DNA from: Methylobacter tundripaludum
GTDB lineage: Bacteria > Pseudomonadota > Gammaproteobacteria > Methylococcales > Methylomonadaceae
NCBI RefSeq assembly: GCF_002934365.1
Contig: NZ_PTIY01000001.1
Location: 1-64,000, forward strand
Length of the DNA stretch: 64,000 bases
Direction: 5' to 3'
Both the position numbers and the translations under genes were made by a program. Below are positions 1-10,000 of the stretch, one piece after another. The stretch's first letter is position 1. Every line of letters starts with the position of its first letter. The notes beneath the pieces were generated by a model. That model searched no databases, was not told the DNA's origin, and was given only the letters and a program-made list of their open reading frames with translations.

Positions 1-90
1 ACTCAAAATTAAGCTACCAATCCCCGCTGGAATTTGAGCGGGAATTTTACAAGAAGACTGCTTAAGAAAGTGTCCTGTTTTAGTTGACCA
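1..90 (+). mobile_element. Right end of an IS3-family insertion sequence (partial)
   Basis: The window opens inside an IS. Codons 3-65 read SKLSYQSPLEFEREFYKKTA then stop, which resembles the C-terminus of IS3-family OrfB transposases (the HSxLGYxSPxxFE region). Just after the stop, positions 70-90 read GTGTCCTGTTTTAGTTGACCA. The last 20 bases, read in reverse, begin TGGTCAACTAAAACAGGACA, a form typical of IS3-family terminal inverted repeats (TG..CA ends). The IS therefore probably ends at base 90. The left end lies outside the window, so a target duplication cannot be checked. Confidence 0.75.
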
Positions 91-150
91 TTACACCGAA
101 GCTAAGATGCCTAAAACAGGAATCGCTAAGGAATGATTTTGATGAGGTTT

Positions 151-783
151 TTAATCCGCCATGCCGTGGGCGATAGCGTATTGCATGAGCTTGACATCGC
201 TATCGAGATACATTTTTTGCATCAGCCGCGCCTTGTGGGTACTGACAGTCTTGCTGCTGATATTGAGTTCACGGGCGATTTCGATGACCTTTTGTCCTTT
301 GCCCAGCATGCGCAGGATGACAAGTTCCCTGCCGGTCAATAGCTCATGAAGTTGCATCGTCGTGGCGCTACCGGCCTCGAATGCGATATTTTCTGCAATA
401 TCTCCGGCAATAAAGCGTCCTCCGGCAGCCACTTTGCGTACCGCACTCAGCAAATCCTGAGGCGAACTATCCTTGGTCATATACCCCGAAGCACCGGCTT
501 TAAGCATGCTTATGACAACAGACGACTCGTTGTGCATGCTCAGCATCAGAATCGGCGGGCTGTTTGGCAGCTTCTTGATTTTTTTTACCAGCTCAGCGCC
601 ATGAATGCCGGGCATGGTGACGTCTAGCAGAACCAGATCGGCCGTCTTGTTCTGCAGAAATTCCAGGATTTCTTCGCCATCTCTGGCCTCCCCACTAACA
701 ACGATGCCATCTTCCCCATCGAACAGCTGTTTTAATCCTTCGCGCATCAGCTTATGATCGTCCACAATTAATACTCCTATCAT
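151..783 (-). CDS. NarL/FixJ-family response regulator (LuxR-type HTH)
   Basis: This is a two-component response regulator that binds DNA. From the ATG at 783 it is 210 aa. The receiver domain is at about 1-120, with acidic residues in LIVDDH, the phospho-acceptor Asp54 in LLDVTMPG and Lys in MTKDSS. A LuxR/GerE helix-turn-helix follows at about 145-205 (LTGRELVILRML, then SSKTVSTHKARL). A TTG at 801 would add six residues; ATG at 783 is preferred because MIGVLIVDD is the usual family start. Its likely partner, a histidine kinase immediately upstream on the same strand (930-1202), is decayed, so this regulator looks orphaned. Target genes cannot be inferred. Confidence 0.88.
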   Translation of the reverse strand: MIGVLIVDDHKLMREGLKQLFDGEDGIVVSGEARDGEEILEFLQNKTADLVLLDVTMPGIHGAELVKKIKKLPNSPPILMLSMHNESSVVISMLKAGASGYMTKDSSPQDLLSAVRKVAAGGRFIAGDIAENIAFEAGSATTMQLHELLTGRELVILRMLGKGQKVIEIARELNISSKTVSTHKARLMQKMYLDSDVKLMQYAIAHGMAD

Positions 784-929
784 CTTGATTACTCGCTTCA
801 ATTTTTAGTTGTGTTTGATTGTTTAAATTTGAATGGCAATTCATCCCCTATTCAAGGCCGATTTCTTGCTATTTGAGTATATCCATACTCCGCCTCAGCT
901 GACAACGACGCCCCGGCTCCAGGCAAGTT

Positions 930-1202
930 TCATCCTATTCCTCGATAGGTATGCGTAATTTCAATACCATACCTCCACTCAACCTTCATGATATCCAATG
1001 TTCCGTTCAGACTCAGTGTCCGCTCCTGCATGCCGATTATACCGAGGGAACCGCGTATACCGAGGGAACCGCGTCTACCGACACGGGCGGGTCGAAACCT
1101 TTGCCGTTGTCCTTCACGTCCACTTTACAGACACCCGCTTCATTGCGTAACGTAATATCGACGCGATCAGCCCCTGAATGGCGCAGCACATTGGTGAGCG
1201 AT
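930..1202 (-). pseudogene. Decayed histidine kinase C-terminus (NarX-type HATPase)
   Basis: On the minus strand the sequence reads LTNVLRHSGADRV (N box) and then VDVKDNGKGFDPP (G1 box). After a change of frame it reads GSLGIIGMQERTLSLNG and ends at a stop at 930. This is the order expected for the ATPase domain of NarX/LiaS-type kinases, the usual partners of the adjacent regulator. Two lesions are visible: a tandem 18-bp duplication at 1038-1073, and a frameshift in the same area. The N-terminal three quarters is gone; similarity stops at about 1202, where IS1-like sequence begins. The gene cannot make a functional kinase. Confidence 0.75.
1038..1073. repeat. Tandem 18-bp duplication inside the kinase remnant
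   Basis: Two perfect adjacent copies of TATACCGAGGGAACCGCG lie at 1038-1055 and 1056-1073. The length is a multiple of three, so the duplication alone keeps frame. It sits where the ATP-lid of the kinase should be, and the reading frame also changes in this stretch. Confidence 0.85.
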
Positions 1203-1745
1203 TACTGGGGATTAACAAAAACACCGTCATCAGCACGTTAAAAAAAAGCAACCCCTGCTGACCCAGGTCAACCCTATAGTGAATACCCTGGCTGCATCAG
1301 GTGACAGGGAGGTTAGGCTTGAAGCTTTCTGTGAAGCCGAAATGGACGAACGGTGGTCTTTTGTCGGTAAGAAATCTGAGCCGCGTTGGTTGTGGTATGC
1401 GATTGATCATGTGACAGGCATCATACTGGCTTATGTTTTTGGTTGACGTAAAGATGAGGTCTTCCTGCAACTGAAGACATTGCTTCAACCGTTCAACATT
1501 AGCCGTTATTACACCGATGATTGGGGGCCTACGAACGTCATTTAGACATGACCAAGCATGATGTTGGCAAGCGGAATACTCAAAAAATAGAACGCAAAAA
1601 CTTGAATCTACGAACCTGGGTCAAACGTTTGACAAGGAAAACCATCTGTTTTTCCAAGTCAGTTTTGATGCACGATATCGTCATTGGCTTGCTTATCAAT
1701 AAGGTAGAATTTAACGTCGATATTCATGCTAGATTACAGGTTTGA
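1201..1745 (+). pseudogene. Decayed IS1-family transposase (InsAB'-type)
   Basis: The protein-level reading is LLGINKNTVISTLKK, then after a frame change TQVNPIVNTLAASG, MDERWSFVGKKSEPRWLWYA, DHVTGIILAYVFG, stop (TGA 1444-1446), RKDEVFLQLKTLLQPF, YYTDDWG, frame change near 1521-1526, then AYERHLDMTKHDVGKRNTQK and TWVKRLTRKTICFSKS. This is the IS1 DDE transposase order. The first frame change lies at a run of eight A (1240-1247), the place where IS1 elements use programmed -1 frameshifting, so it may be original design. The TGA and the one-base loss later are true lesions. The N-terminal zinc-finger part of InsA is missing. Confidence 0.85.
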
Positions 1746-1960
1746 CCCACTACCAAATAGACATAGCGGCAATAGAGTAAGCGCTTAAGTCCTCCTACCG
1801 GCAATCCCTTGCCACTTTGCCGCGTCAACTTTACGGCGCATCACGACTAAATACCAAAATAAAAAATCCAACCATTTGATTATTAAAATTATTTAGTTAA
1901 ATGGCACAGGCTTCGCTTTAGCTATTGCAACGTAATGCATCAATCCACGAGGAAGCGGTC

Positions 1961-2848
1961 ATGGGCAATAAATCAGCAAACTTAGCGATTATCAGCAACA
2001 ACACTTTTGAAGCAACAAAAGCAATCAACCTGGATAATTATGACATCAGCAGCGCCTTGCAAACGACTCTGGAATTTAATGAGCTGATCGCTATTTTCAG
2101 CAGCAAAATCGCCAACAAAATTCCTCATAGCGCTTATGTTTATATCAATCCTGAATTTGACCTGGAAATAAAAAGCGGCGTTTTTACACGGCATTCCTGC
2201 AACTACGCACTTAAGGTCGAGCAACAACAACTGGGCGAATTAAAGCTGATGAGCAACCACAGATTCAGCGATACCGATCTTCAGGTGCTGGAAACAATGC
2301 TTTGCTGCTTAATTTATCCGTTGAAAAATGCAACCTTATTTCATCAAGCGTTAAAAATGGCTTATACGGATCCGCTGACCCAAACCCATAACAGAGCTTC
2401 GTTTAACGATTCCATTAGCCGGGAAATGAGTCTTGCCGTGCGCAATGCCAAAAATTTGTCGGTTATTTTCTTTGACATCGATCATTTTAAAACCATCAAC
2501 GATACCTACGGCCACGATTGCGGAGACACCACGCTAGCGCTGAGTGCAAAATGGATTAAAGAAAGCCTGAGAGACAGCGATATTGTGTTCCGTTATGGCG
2601 GCGAAGAATTCGTGATTTTATTAAGCGATACCGACGCTCACGGCGCGGAATTGCTGGCTGAACGGATTCGCGCCTCAATTGAGCATCACACAATCGCTTA
2701 CGGCATGGAAGCGGTTAAAATCACTGCAAGCCTGGGTGTCAGCACCTTGCGCGAAAATGATACGATCGAGTCTTTCATCAAACGCGCTGATGACGCCATG
2801 TATACCGCTAAAAAAAGAGGCCGAAACCAAGTTGTCTCAAGCAAATGA
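1961..2848 (+). CDS. Diguanylate cyclase (GGDEF domain)
   Basis: This enzyme makes c-di-GMP from two GTP. The start at 1961 (MGNKSANLAI) is preferred over 1925 because it follows GAGGAAGCGG; the protein is 295 aa. The N-terminal 130 residues have no transmembrane segment and look like a small GAF-type sensory module, a guess from length and helix/strand pattern. The GGDEF domain at about 130-292 has the substrate region FFDIDHFKTINDTYGHDCGD and the active motif YGGEEF. An inhibitory I-site RDSD lies exactly five residues before GGEEF, so product feedback inhibition is expected. The gene stands alone downstream of IS1 debris. Confidence 0.92.
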   Translation: MGNKSANLAIISNNTFEATKAINLDNYDISSALQTTLEFNELIAIFSSKIANKIPHSAYVYINPEFDLEIKSGVFTRHSCNYALKVEQQQLGELKLMSNHRFSDTDLQVLETMLCCLIYPLKNATLFHQALKMAYTDPLTQTHNRASFNDSISREMSLAVRNAKNLSVIFFDIDHFKTINDTYGHDCGDTTLALSAKWIKESLRDSDIVFRYGGEEFVILLSDTDAHGAELLAERIRASIEHHTIAYGMEAVKITASLGVSTLRENDTIESFIKRADDAMYTAKKRGRNQVVSSK

Positions 2849-2913
2849 ATCAAAGACAAATCGGGTTGCACCCCGGCACGATTATGCCTTGCGGGTAAAC
2901 CCGAATCGCGCCG

Positions 2914-3882
2914 TTAATGTTTCCCAGGCTTATGAGTCTTAAATTCGGGTTTTGATGCGCGCACCGGTTTCTCAGCCTCCATACCGGCAAATTCAAACAA
3001 CAATTCCAGTTCTTTATCAGTCAGTTCATAGAATGTACGGGCTTTCAATCGCTCGGGCAATACCACCGGCCCATAGCGCACGCGCATCAAGCGGCTGACG
3101 ATCACTTCCTGCGACTCCCACAAACGCCTTACCAGTCTGTTGCGACCTTCGGTAACGACAACGTTGTACCATTTATTGGCGCCTTCCCCCCCGAAAAACC
3201 GAATATCGTCAAACTTGGCTTTGCCGTCTTCAAGTTCCACGCCCTGCTTGAGTTTGGCCAGGGTAGCGTCTGAAACCTCGCCCAAAATGCGCACCGCATA
3301 TTCACGCTCCACTTCCGTTGACGGATGCATCAATCGATTGGCCAGCTCGCCGTTATTGGTGACCAATAACAATCCCGAGGTATTGATGTCCAGGCGGCCA
3401 ACGGCTATCCAGCGGCTGACAGACAGTTTCGGCAGTTGCGTAAAAATAACCGGCCGACCTTCCGGGTCGCGGCGCGTAACCACCTCGCCGACAGGTTTGT
3501 GATAAAGCAGCACGCGGGTGGGTTGTTCGACAAATTTTTCCCAGTGAACAACCCGGTCATTGATCGTCAAATGATCGCCGTCCTTCAACCGGTCGCCCAA
3601 ACCGACAGGGTTGCCGTTAATCTTCAAGCGCCCTTCATCTATCCAGCGTTCGATTTCGCGCCGGGAGCCGACGCCGCCGCGCGCTAATACCTTCTGGATA
3701 CGCTCTCCATCGGCTGACTGGTTCGCGTCAATTTTTTTCGACGCCACGGCAGCCTTGCCTTCAGTCTGTTTAGGAGACCTGCTCGCCGGTTTCGCTGTCG
3801 TCGGCTTTGGCGGCCTGTTCGGCTGTTTCGCTGAGCTGTTCGATGGTTTCGGCGATCTGTTCGGTTGTTTCTTGCTCTTCAC
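2914..3882 (-). CDS. rluB: Ribosomal large subunit pseudouridine synthase B
   Basis: This enzyme converts a uridine of 23S rRNA helix 89 (U2605 in E. coli numbering) to pseudouridine. It has 322 aa: a basic, Pro/Lys-rich N-terminal tail (1-55), an S4 RNA-binding domain (about 59-105) and an RsuA/RluB catalytic domain with the nucleophile Asp165 in GRLDINTSG. The start is GTG at 3882 with AGG nine bases upstream. The first 113 bp overlap the 3' end of scpB in another frame, so both low-complexity tails are encoded by the same DNA. It is last in the minus-strand block yciO/site-2 protease/scpA/scpB/rluB, an order common in gammaproteobacteria. RluE or RsuA is less likely given the context. Confidence 0.92.
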   Translation of the reverse strand: MKSKKQPNRSPKPSNSSAKQPNRPPKPTTAKPASRSPKQTEGKAAVASKKIDANQSADGERIQKVLARGGVGSRREIERWIDEGRLKINGNPVGLGDRLKDGDHLTINDRVVHWEKFVEQPTRVLLYHKPVGEVVTRRDPEGRPVIFTQLPKLSVSRWIAVGRLDINTSGLLLVTNNGELANRLMHPSTEVEREYAVRILGEVSDATLAKLKQGVELEDGKAKFDDIRFFGGEGANKWYNVVVTEGRNRLVRRLWESQEVIVSRLMRVRYGPVVLPERLKARTFYELTDKELELLFEFAGMEAEKPVRASKPEFKTHKPGKH

Positions 3883-4441
3883 TCTTTACCTGCATGGGTT
3901 GTTGCGTATTATCTAACGACAAATCAAGCTGCTGAATCTCTTGCAATGTCGGCAGTTCATTTAATGATGAAATATTAAAATAATCCAGAAATTGTTTGGT
4001 TGTGCCGTATAAAGCCGGCCTGCCCGGCACCTCTTTGTGCGCCACCACCCGGATCCACTCGCGCTCAAGCAGCGTATGAATGATATTGGAGCTGACGCCG
4101 ACACCGCGAATATCTTCAATATCTCCGCGTGTTGCCGGTTGACGATAGGCGATAATCGCCAGCGTCTCCAGCAATGCGCGGGAATATCGTGGCGGCTTTT
4201 CTTCAAACAACCTCGATACCCAGCGCGACAATTCCTGCTTGACCTGAAAACGATAACCGCTGGCTACCCGCTTTAATTCAACCGGCCTGAATCGATAATC
4301 CTCTTTGATCGCCTCGCAAGCGTCCTGTATTTCCTGTAGCGGCGGCTGCTCGATTTCAGGAAAAACCTGTTGCAGCTGTTTGCAGGTCATCGGGCGGTTT
4401 GCTGCGAATAAAATGGCTTCAACTACACGTTTAATTTCCAC
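3770..4441 (-). CDS. scpB: Segregation and condensation protein B
   Basis: This is a winged-helix kleisin-associated subunit working with ScpA and SMC or MukB-like condensin in chromosome segregation. The conserved core starts VEIKRVVEAILFAANRPMT and includes LLETLAIIAYRQPATRGDIE and RGVGVSSNIIHTLLEREW, the ScpB signatures. No ATG exists before the core. I choose GTG at 4441, giving 223 aa; the open frame continues to 4711, but that part overlaps scpA out of frame. The C-terminal 45 residues are an acidic Glu/Thr-rich repeat tail (TEQIAETIEQLSETAEQ) that overlaps rluB by 113 bp. Start choice is uncertain. Confidence 0.88.
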   Translation of the reverse strand: MEIKRVVEAILFAANRPMTCKQLQQVFPEIEQPPLQEIQDACEAIKEDYRFRPVELKRVASGYRFQVKQELSRWVSRLFEEKPPRYSRALLETLAIIAYRQPATRGDIEDIRGVGVSSNIIHTLLEREWIRVVAHKEVPGRPALYGTTKQFLDYFNISSLNELPTLQEIQQLDLSLDNTQQPMQVKSEEQETTEQIAETIEQLSETAEQAAKADDSETGEQVS

Positions 4442-4502
4442 ATTAATGTCACGTTGTTCAGTTACGGAAGACCTGTCCTGAGTTGTCTCGGCCGGCGATG
4501 GC

Positions 4503-5321
4503 TCAGCTCTCGGCGGTGGCGGCGGTTCTGACGCGTAATTCGGCAAAGGGCTCGGGCTGGATAATATCGATGAGTCGTTCTTTGCTGAGTTCGAGGATGG
4601 CCAGAAACGAGACAACGACTCCGTGTCGACCTTCTTTTCGGATAAATAATTGCGAGAAAAGGAGACTATCCGCTCCTTTAAGGTTTTCCAAAATGGTTGA
4701 CATGCGTTCACGGACAGATAAGGGTTCTTTGGTAATTTGATGGTGACTGAGCTGCTCGACTCTTTTAAGTACGTCCTGAAACGCCAGCAGCATTTCTTTT
4801 AGCTGAATATCCGGCAAGTTTTGTTCGGCACTTTTCAGCGCCGAAACATCGACGTTGATTTCAAATATATCACGTTCAACTCTGGGCAACTGATCAATTT
4901 CTTCAGCCGCATTTTTAATCAGCTCATATTCCTGCAACCGGCGAATCAACGTTGCTCTCGGGTCTTCCTCTTCGTCTTCGGCATCGGGCTGCCTGGGCAA
5001 CAGCATTCTTGACTTGATTTCCGCCAACAGCGCGGCCATCACCAGATATTCCGCCGCCAGCTCCAGGTTTAATTCAGTCATCACCTGAATATAGGCGATG
5101 TATTGATGAGTGATCCGGGCTATCGGTATGTTGACAATATCCAGATTCTGCCTTCGTATCAGGTACAGCAATAAATCCAGCGGCCCCTCAAAGGTTTCCA
5201 GCAGCACTTCCAGTGCATCAGGCGGGATATAAAGATCGTCCGGCAGCTTGTTAAAAGGCGCACCGTTAACGATCGCAAACGCCGGCGGCGGGTCTAAAAC
5301 TTCGACTGCGTCTTGGCTCAT
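4503..5321 (-). CDS. scpA: Segregation and condensation protein A (kleisin)
   Basis: This is the kleisin bridge of the condensin-like complex, partner of ScpB. From the ATG at 5321 (MSQDAVEVLD, with GAAAGCGAG upstream) it is 272 aa. The frame is open to 5420, but that extension would run into the upstream protease gene. The N-terminal signature LLETFEGPLDLLLYLIRRQN and AAEYLVMAALLAEIKSRMLL are classic ScpA, followed by an acidic linker (DAEDEEEDP) and a C-terminal winged helix (VVVSFLAILELSKERLI). It ends 62 bp before the chosen scpB start. Confidence 0.93.
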   Translation of the reverse strand: MSQDAVEVLDPPPAFAIVNGAPFNKLPDDLYIPPDALEVLLETFEGPLDLLLYLIRRQNLDIVNIPIARITHQYIAYIQVMTELNLELAAEYLVMAALLAEIKSRMLLPRQPDAEDEEEDPRATLIRRLQEYELIKNAAEEIDQLPRVERDIFEINVDVSALKSAEQNLPDIQLKEMLLAFQDVLKRVEQLSHHQITKEPLSVRERMSTILENLKGADSLLFSQLFIRKEGRHGVVVSFLAILELSKERLIDIIQPEPFAELRVRTAATAES

Positions 5322-5379
5322 ATGCTCGCTTTCAAGCGCTAGCTTTGCGAATACAGGAAAGGTCGCCGAAAAACAAACC

Positions 5380-6039
5380 TTACAACCCGGCAATCGAAAA
5401 GAACGCTTGCTGTGCAACAAACATCGGATAAGCCAAAATCAGGCCCAAAACCTTCGTGTATAACAGCACCAGCAAAATAATAAACCCGAAACGCTCCAGG
5501 CGGTTGTATTGCCACGCCCAGTAACTGGGCAAAATGCCGGTCAGAATCCGGCTGCCATCCAACGGCGGAATGGGCAACAGATTAATCAGCGCCAGCACCA
5601 GGTTAATCGAAATACCGGCAACTCCGGTATAAATCAGCGGCAATGAAACGGCTTCGGCTTGCATACCTATCGTCACCCCCACCCTGGCTATTAATGCCCA
5701 ACCGACAGCCATCAACAAATTGGAAACAGGACCCGCCAAGGCGACTATCGCCATATCGCGCCTAGGATTTTTAAAATTCCTCGGATCGACGGGGACCGGC
5801 TTTGCCCAGCCGAAAATAAAACCGGAAAAAGAAAGCAGCAGCAAACCGGGGATAATAAGGGTTCCGAGCACATCGATATGCTTGATCGGGTTTAAGGTCA
5901 GCCTGCCCAGCATCGAAGCGGTGTTATCGCCATATTTTTTCGCTACCCAGCCATGCGCCACTTCATGCACGGTAATTGCGAAAATGACCGGCAAAATCCA
6001 GACCACTATGCGTTGCAACAGCGTCAATTCATCCATCAT
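5380..6039 (-). CDS. Site-2 protease family zinc metalloprotease (M50)
   Basis: This is an integral membrane protein of 219 aa with about five to six hydrophobic segments. The zinc motif HEVAH (H25-E26-H29) lies in the first helix and a second metal ligand in NLLPIPPLDG near 165. This is the compact S2P/YwhC-type rhomboid-sized M50 family without a PDZ domain. Such genes are commonly found between yciO and scpA; the substrate is unknown. Two ATG codons are adjacent at 6039 and 6036; GAGG lies about 12 bp upstream. It is spaced 13 bp from yciO, consistent with one operon. Confidence 0.9.
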   Translation of the reverse strand: MMDELTLLQRIVVWILPVIFAITVHEVAHGWVAKKYGDNTASMLGRLTLNPIKHIDVLGTLIIPGLLLLSFSGFIFGWAKPVPVDPRNFKNPRRDMAIVALAGPVSNLLMAVGWALIARVGVTIGMQAEAVSLPLIYTGVAGISINLVLALINLLPIPPLDGSRILTGILPSYWAWQYNRLERFGFIILLVLLYTKVLGLILAYPMFVAQQAFFSIAGL

Positions 6040-6052
6040 GCCTGCATCCTCA

Positions 6053-6673
6053 TCAGCTCAACATCGGCGCAAGGCCCTTGCCCTGCCTGATGATCTCGGC
6101 GCCATTAGCGGAAAACTCGATAATAGTCGTTTGTTCAAACTCAATAATACCGGCGTCAATGATCAAATCCAGCTCATGGTCCAATTTATCCTTGATTTCA
6201 TAAGGGTCGGTCAGCGCTTCATCCTCTCCCGGCAACATCAACGTAGAACTGAACAAAGGCTCGCCCAACTCCTGCACCAGCAATTGCGCGACTGGGTGGC
6301 CGGGAACGCGTATGCCTATGGTTTTTTTCTTCGGATGCTGCAACCGGCGCGGCACCTCGCGCGTAGCATCCAAAATAAAGGTGAAAGCGCCCGGCGTTAA
6401 CGCCTTAATCAACCGGTATGCATCATTGCTGATTTTGGTAAACATCGACACCTGCGCCAAGTCTTTACACACCAGAGTAAAATTATGCTTATCGTCCAAC
6501 TGCCGGATACGGCGGATTTTATCCAGCGCCTGCTTATCGCCTATATGACAGGCGATCGCATACGAAGAATCCGTCGGGTAAACGATAACGCCGCCCTTAC
6601 GGATTATTTCCACGGCGCGATGTATCAAACGCAGCTGCGGACTTTCTGGGTGTATTTCAAAAAACTGAGCCAT
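6053..6673 (-). CDS. yciO: YciO/Sua5-family L-threonylcarbamoyladenylate synthase-like protein
   Basis: It has 206 aa and a single YrdC/Sua5 fold domain: KGGVIVYPTDSSYAIAC for nucleotide and threonine binding, KHNFTLVCKDL, and a late GIRVPGHP loop. Family members condense Thr, bicarbonate and ATP to threonylcarbamoyl-AMP for t6A tRNA modification; the YciO branch is a paralogue with weak activity. Length without a Sua5 C-terminal domain and position at the head of the scpAB block support YciO rather than TsaC. Confidence 0.88.
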   Translation of the reverse strand: MAQFFEIHPESPQLRLIHRAVEIIRKGGVIVYPTDSSYAIACHIGDKQALDKIRRIRQLDDKHNFTLVCKDLAQVSMFTKISNDAYRLIKALTPGAFTFILDATREVPRRLQHPKKKTIGIRVPGHPVAQLLVQELGEPLFSSTLMLPGEDEALTDPYEIKDKLDHELDLIIDAGIIEFEQTTIIEFSANGAEIIRQGKGLAPMLS

Positions 6674-7020
6674 TTATTGAATGCCAGGTTGTGGAATATT
6701 GGGCGATTATAGCGTACATCCGCACAAGCTTGCAGTTGAAAACCGCGCAGATGTCAAACAGCATCAGAAACTTAAGCCCGCCAACACCTTCCGCAACCGC
6801 GGCAGCATTCAAAAATAACGGCAATTTAAAATTTCAGGCGTATGCTTACCCGACCGTAAAAATATCTGGACGGCCGGGGCAGCTTTGGAATAGCTTATTG
6901 CCTGACCACCATCAAACGGTTTTAGAAAAGACAAACCAAGTCTTGCAAACGAATCAATGACAATCAAAAAAAACCATGCAACCGGTGCCGATGCCCGCCG
7001 CTCGTGAACGAGAAGATGCA
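6674..7020. other. Intergenic region between divergent yciO and GGDEF-EAL gene
   Basis: About 350 bp separate two divergent genes, so both promoters should lie here. I see no strong consensus promoter, tRNA, riboswitch or conserved ORF. The short open frames present have no recognisable content. Confidence 0.5.
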
Positions 7021-10000
7021 ATGACGATTTATGACCGCTCTTCACGATTTTCCAAAAACCTCTGGCTGACCTTGGCCATGTTTATTATTTTCGCGGTTGT
7101 TTTTGTCATGTACGTCCAGGCGGAAAAACAGATTGATCACTCCCTCGAAACTCGGCTTCAATCGTTCTTGCTGGCCGATGAATTGCGTCAGTCATCCGAC
7201 GATCTTTCCCGTATGGCCCGCAGCTACGTGACAACCGACAACCCCATTTACAAACAATATTTTCAGGAAATCCTCGACATTCGCGAAGGCAAAAAGCCCC
7301 GCCCCGTTGATTATCACAACATCTATTGGGATCTGGTGCTGACTGACGGCCGTCGACCGCGACCGGATAGCGGACAAACGATCGCCTTGCTGGAACTGAT
7401 GCGGCAAGCGGGATTTACCGACCAGGAATTAGCCAAACTGGCGGAAGCCAAGGCCAATTCCGACGCGTTGACCGACACCGAACATGCCGCGATGAAGTTG
7501 GTCGAATCAGCGCCGCCGGCTACCGAAGCCGACCGTATCAAAGCCAGCCGCATGCTGTCCGATGAGCATTATCATCAAGCCAAAGCCGACATCATGCGAC
7601 CGATCAACGAGCTCTACCAGATAATCAATCAGCGCAGCCTGGATGCCGTGCATACCGCCACGGCCACCGCCTCGCTTTTGCGTGCGGCGTTCATCGCCTT
7701 CGGTGTGCTGCTGGTCGTTCTGCTCTGGCGCAGTTACCGGGTTTTACATACCACGCTGGGCGGCTCGGTGGACAATCTGCAAAAGCATATCGCCCGCCTC
7801 GGCAGCGGGGATTTTGAACGCCCGATTCCCGTCGGCGAAGGCATGAAAAACAGCGTCATGGCCTGGCTATCGGAAACCCAAGCCAAACTGGCTCAGCTCG
7901 ATAACGAACACAAACAGGATGAAGCGAAAAATCAACGCCTGACCCAGCTTTACGCCGCACTGAGCCAGTGCAATCAAGCCATCGTGCGTTCAAATAATGA
8001 AGCCGAGCTGTTTGCGCAAATCTGCCGCGACGCGGTGATCTTCGGCGGCATGAAGATGGCGTGGATAGGCATGCTGGATGAACCGAGTAAAAAGGTCAGG
8101 CCGATTGCCTGTTATGGCAGCGGCACCGAATACCTGGACGGAATCAACATCTCGGTTGATGAACACGACCCTGCCGGGCGCGGCCCAACCGGAATCTCCA
8201 TGCGTGAAGACCGCCCCTTCTGGTGTCAGGATTTTCAGCACGACCCGGTCACGGCGGTCTGGCATGAACGCGGCTCAACGTATGGCTGGAAAGCGTCCGC
8301 CGCGCTACCGCTGCACAAAAACGGCGCGGTTATCGGCGTTTTCACACTCTATGCTTCCGGGATCGATTTCTTTGATGAACCCGCACGCAACCTGCTGGAT
8401 GAAATGGTGATGGACATCGACTTCGCGTTAAATAACTTTGAGCGCGAAGCACAACGCAATCATGCTGAAAATGCGCTTGCAGAGTCGCACAATCTACTCC
8501 AAACCATCATCGACACCGCGCCCATAAGCATTTTCTGGAAGGATAAGCAATGCCAGTACATGGGTTGCAACCCGGCTTTTGCCAGAGATGCGGGCGAAGC
8601 CTCGCTGAACAATATAATCGGCAAGAACGACTTTCAGCTGTGCTGGAAAGAACACGCCGAATTATATCAAGCCGACGACCAACAGGTCATGGCTACAGGC
8701 ATCGCCAAATTGGCCTACGAACAGCTTATAACCACGCCTGACGGAAAAATCACCTGGTTGCGCACGTCTAAAGTACCCCTTCAAAATCAGGCTAGCGAAG
8801 TTACCGGTGTTTTAGGGGTATCCGAGGACATCACCGAGCAAAAACAGGCCGAGGAACATATTCAGTACCTGGCGAATTTCGACCCGCTCACCGGGCTGCC
8901 GAATCGTACCCGGCTCAACGATCACCTCAAATACGCCCTCGGCTTGGCGAAGCGCACCAATGGACAATTGGCCTTGATGTTTCTTGACCTTGACCGTTTC
9001 AAGGACATTAACGACACCCTCGGCCACAGTGTCGGCGACGCCTTGCTGGTTGAGCTGGCGAAACGCCTGCGTGCAACTGTGTATAAAGAAGATACCGTGA
9101 CGCGCCTGGGCGGGGACGAATTCATTTTCCTGCTACCCGGCACCGAGGCGCGTGCCGCCGCTCATGTGGCGCAAAAACTGTTGGACGCCATCGCCGAGCC
9201 CTTTCGGATTGAGCATTACGACCTGACCCTGACCGCATCAATCGGCATTGCGCTCTATCCCGGCGATGGCGATGATCTGGAAACGCTGTCCAAGTCTGCC
9301 GATATCGCCATGTATCGCGCCAAACAGGAAGGCCGCCACAGCTTCTGTTTCTTTACTCCGGAAATGCATGCCCGTCTGGCGCGTAATCTACAGCTGGTCA
9401 GCGCCCTGCGCCAGGCCTTGAATCTCGGCCAATTTGAAATTCACTACCAGCCGCAAGTGTCCATAGCCGACGGCCGGATTATCGGGGCGGAAGCCTTGCT
9501 GCGTTGGCGGCATCCCGAACTGGGAACGGTGTCGCCCGCCGAATTCATCCCGGTCGCGGAAGACAGCGGACTGATTTTACCGATCGGGGAATGGGTGCTC
9601 AGGTGCGCCGTGCGGCAAGCGAAAGCATGGCTGGAAACCGGCTTAGCGCCATTGATCATGGCCGTAAATCTGTCGGTGGTGCAGTTTCGTCATCCCGACC
9701 TGCCCAAGCTGGTTACCCGCATACTCGACGAAGAAGGCTTGCCGCCCGAATATCTGGAACTCGAACTGACCGAAGGCGTGGCCATGCAGAACCCGCAAGG
9801 CGCGATCGACGTCATGAACAATCTGCACGAATGCGGCATCCGAATGTCTATTGATGACTTCGGCACCGGTTATTCGTCGCTGAGTTACCTAAAAAAGTTT
9901 AAGGTTTACAAGCTCAAGATCGACCAGTCTTTTGTGCGGGACATCAGCACCGACCCTGAAGACAAAGCTATTGTCATTGCCGTCATCAGCCTGGCCCGGA

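Noticed and set aside
1860-1960. Possible c-di-GMP riboswitch before the diguanylate cyclase
   Set aside because: The conserved GEMM blocks are not present; only a coincidental CACAGGC stretch is seen.
4442-4711. N-terminal extension of scpB to ATG 4711
   Set aside because: It lies in scpA in another frame, is low-complexity, and lacks ScpB similarity; GTG 4441 fits the conserved core.
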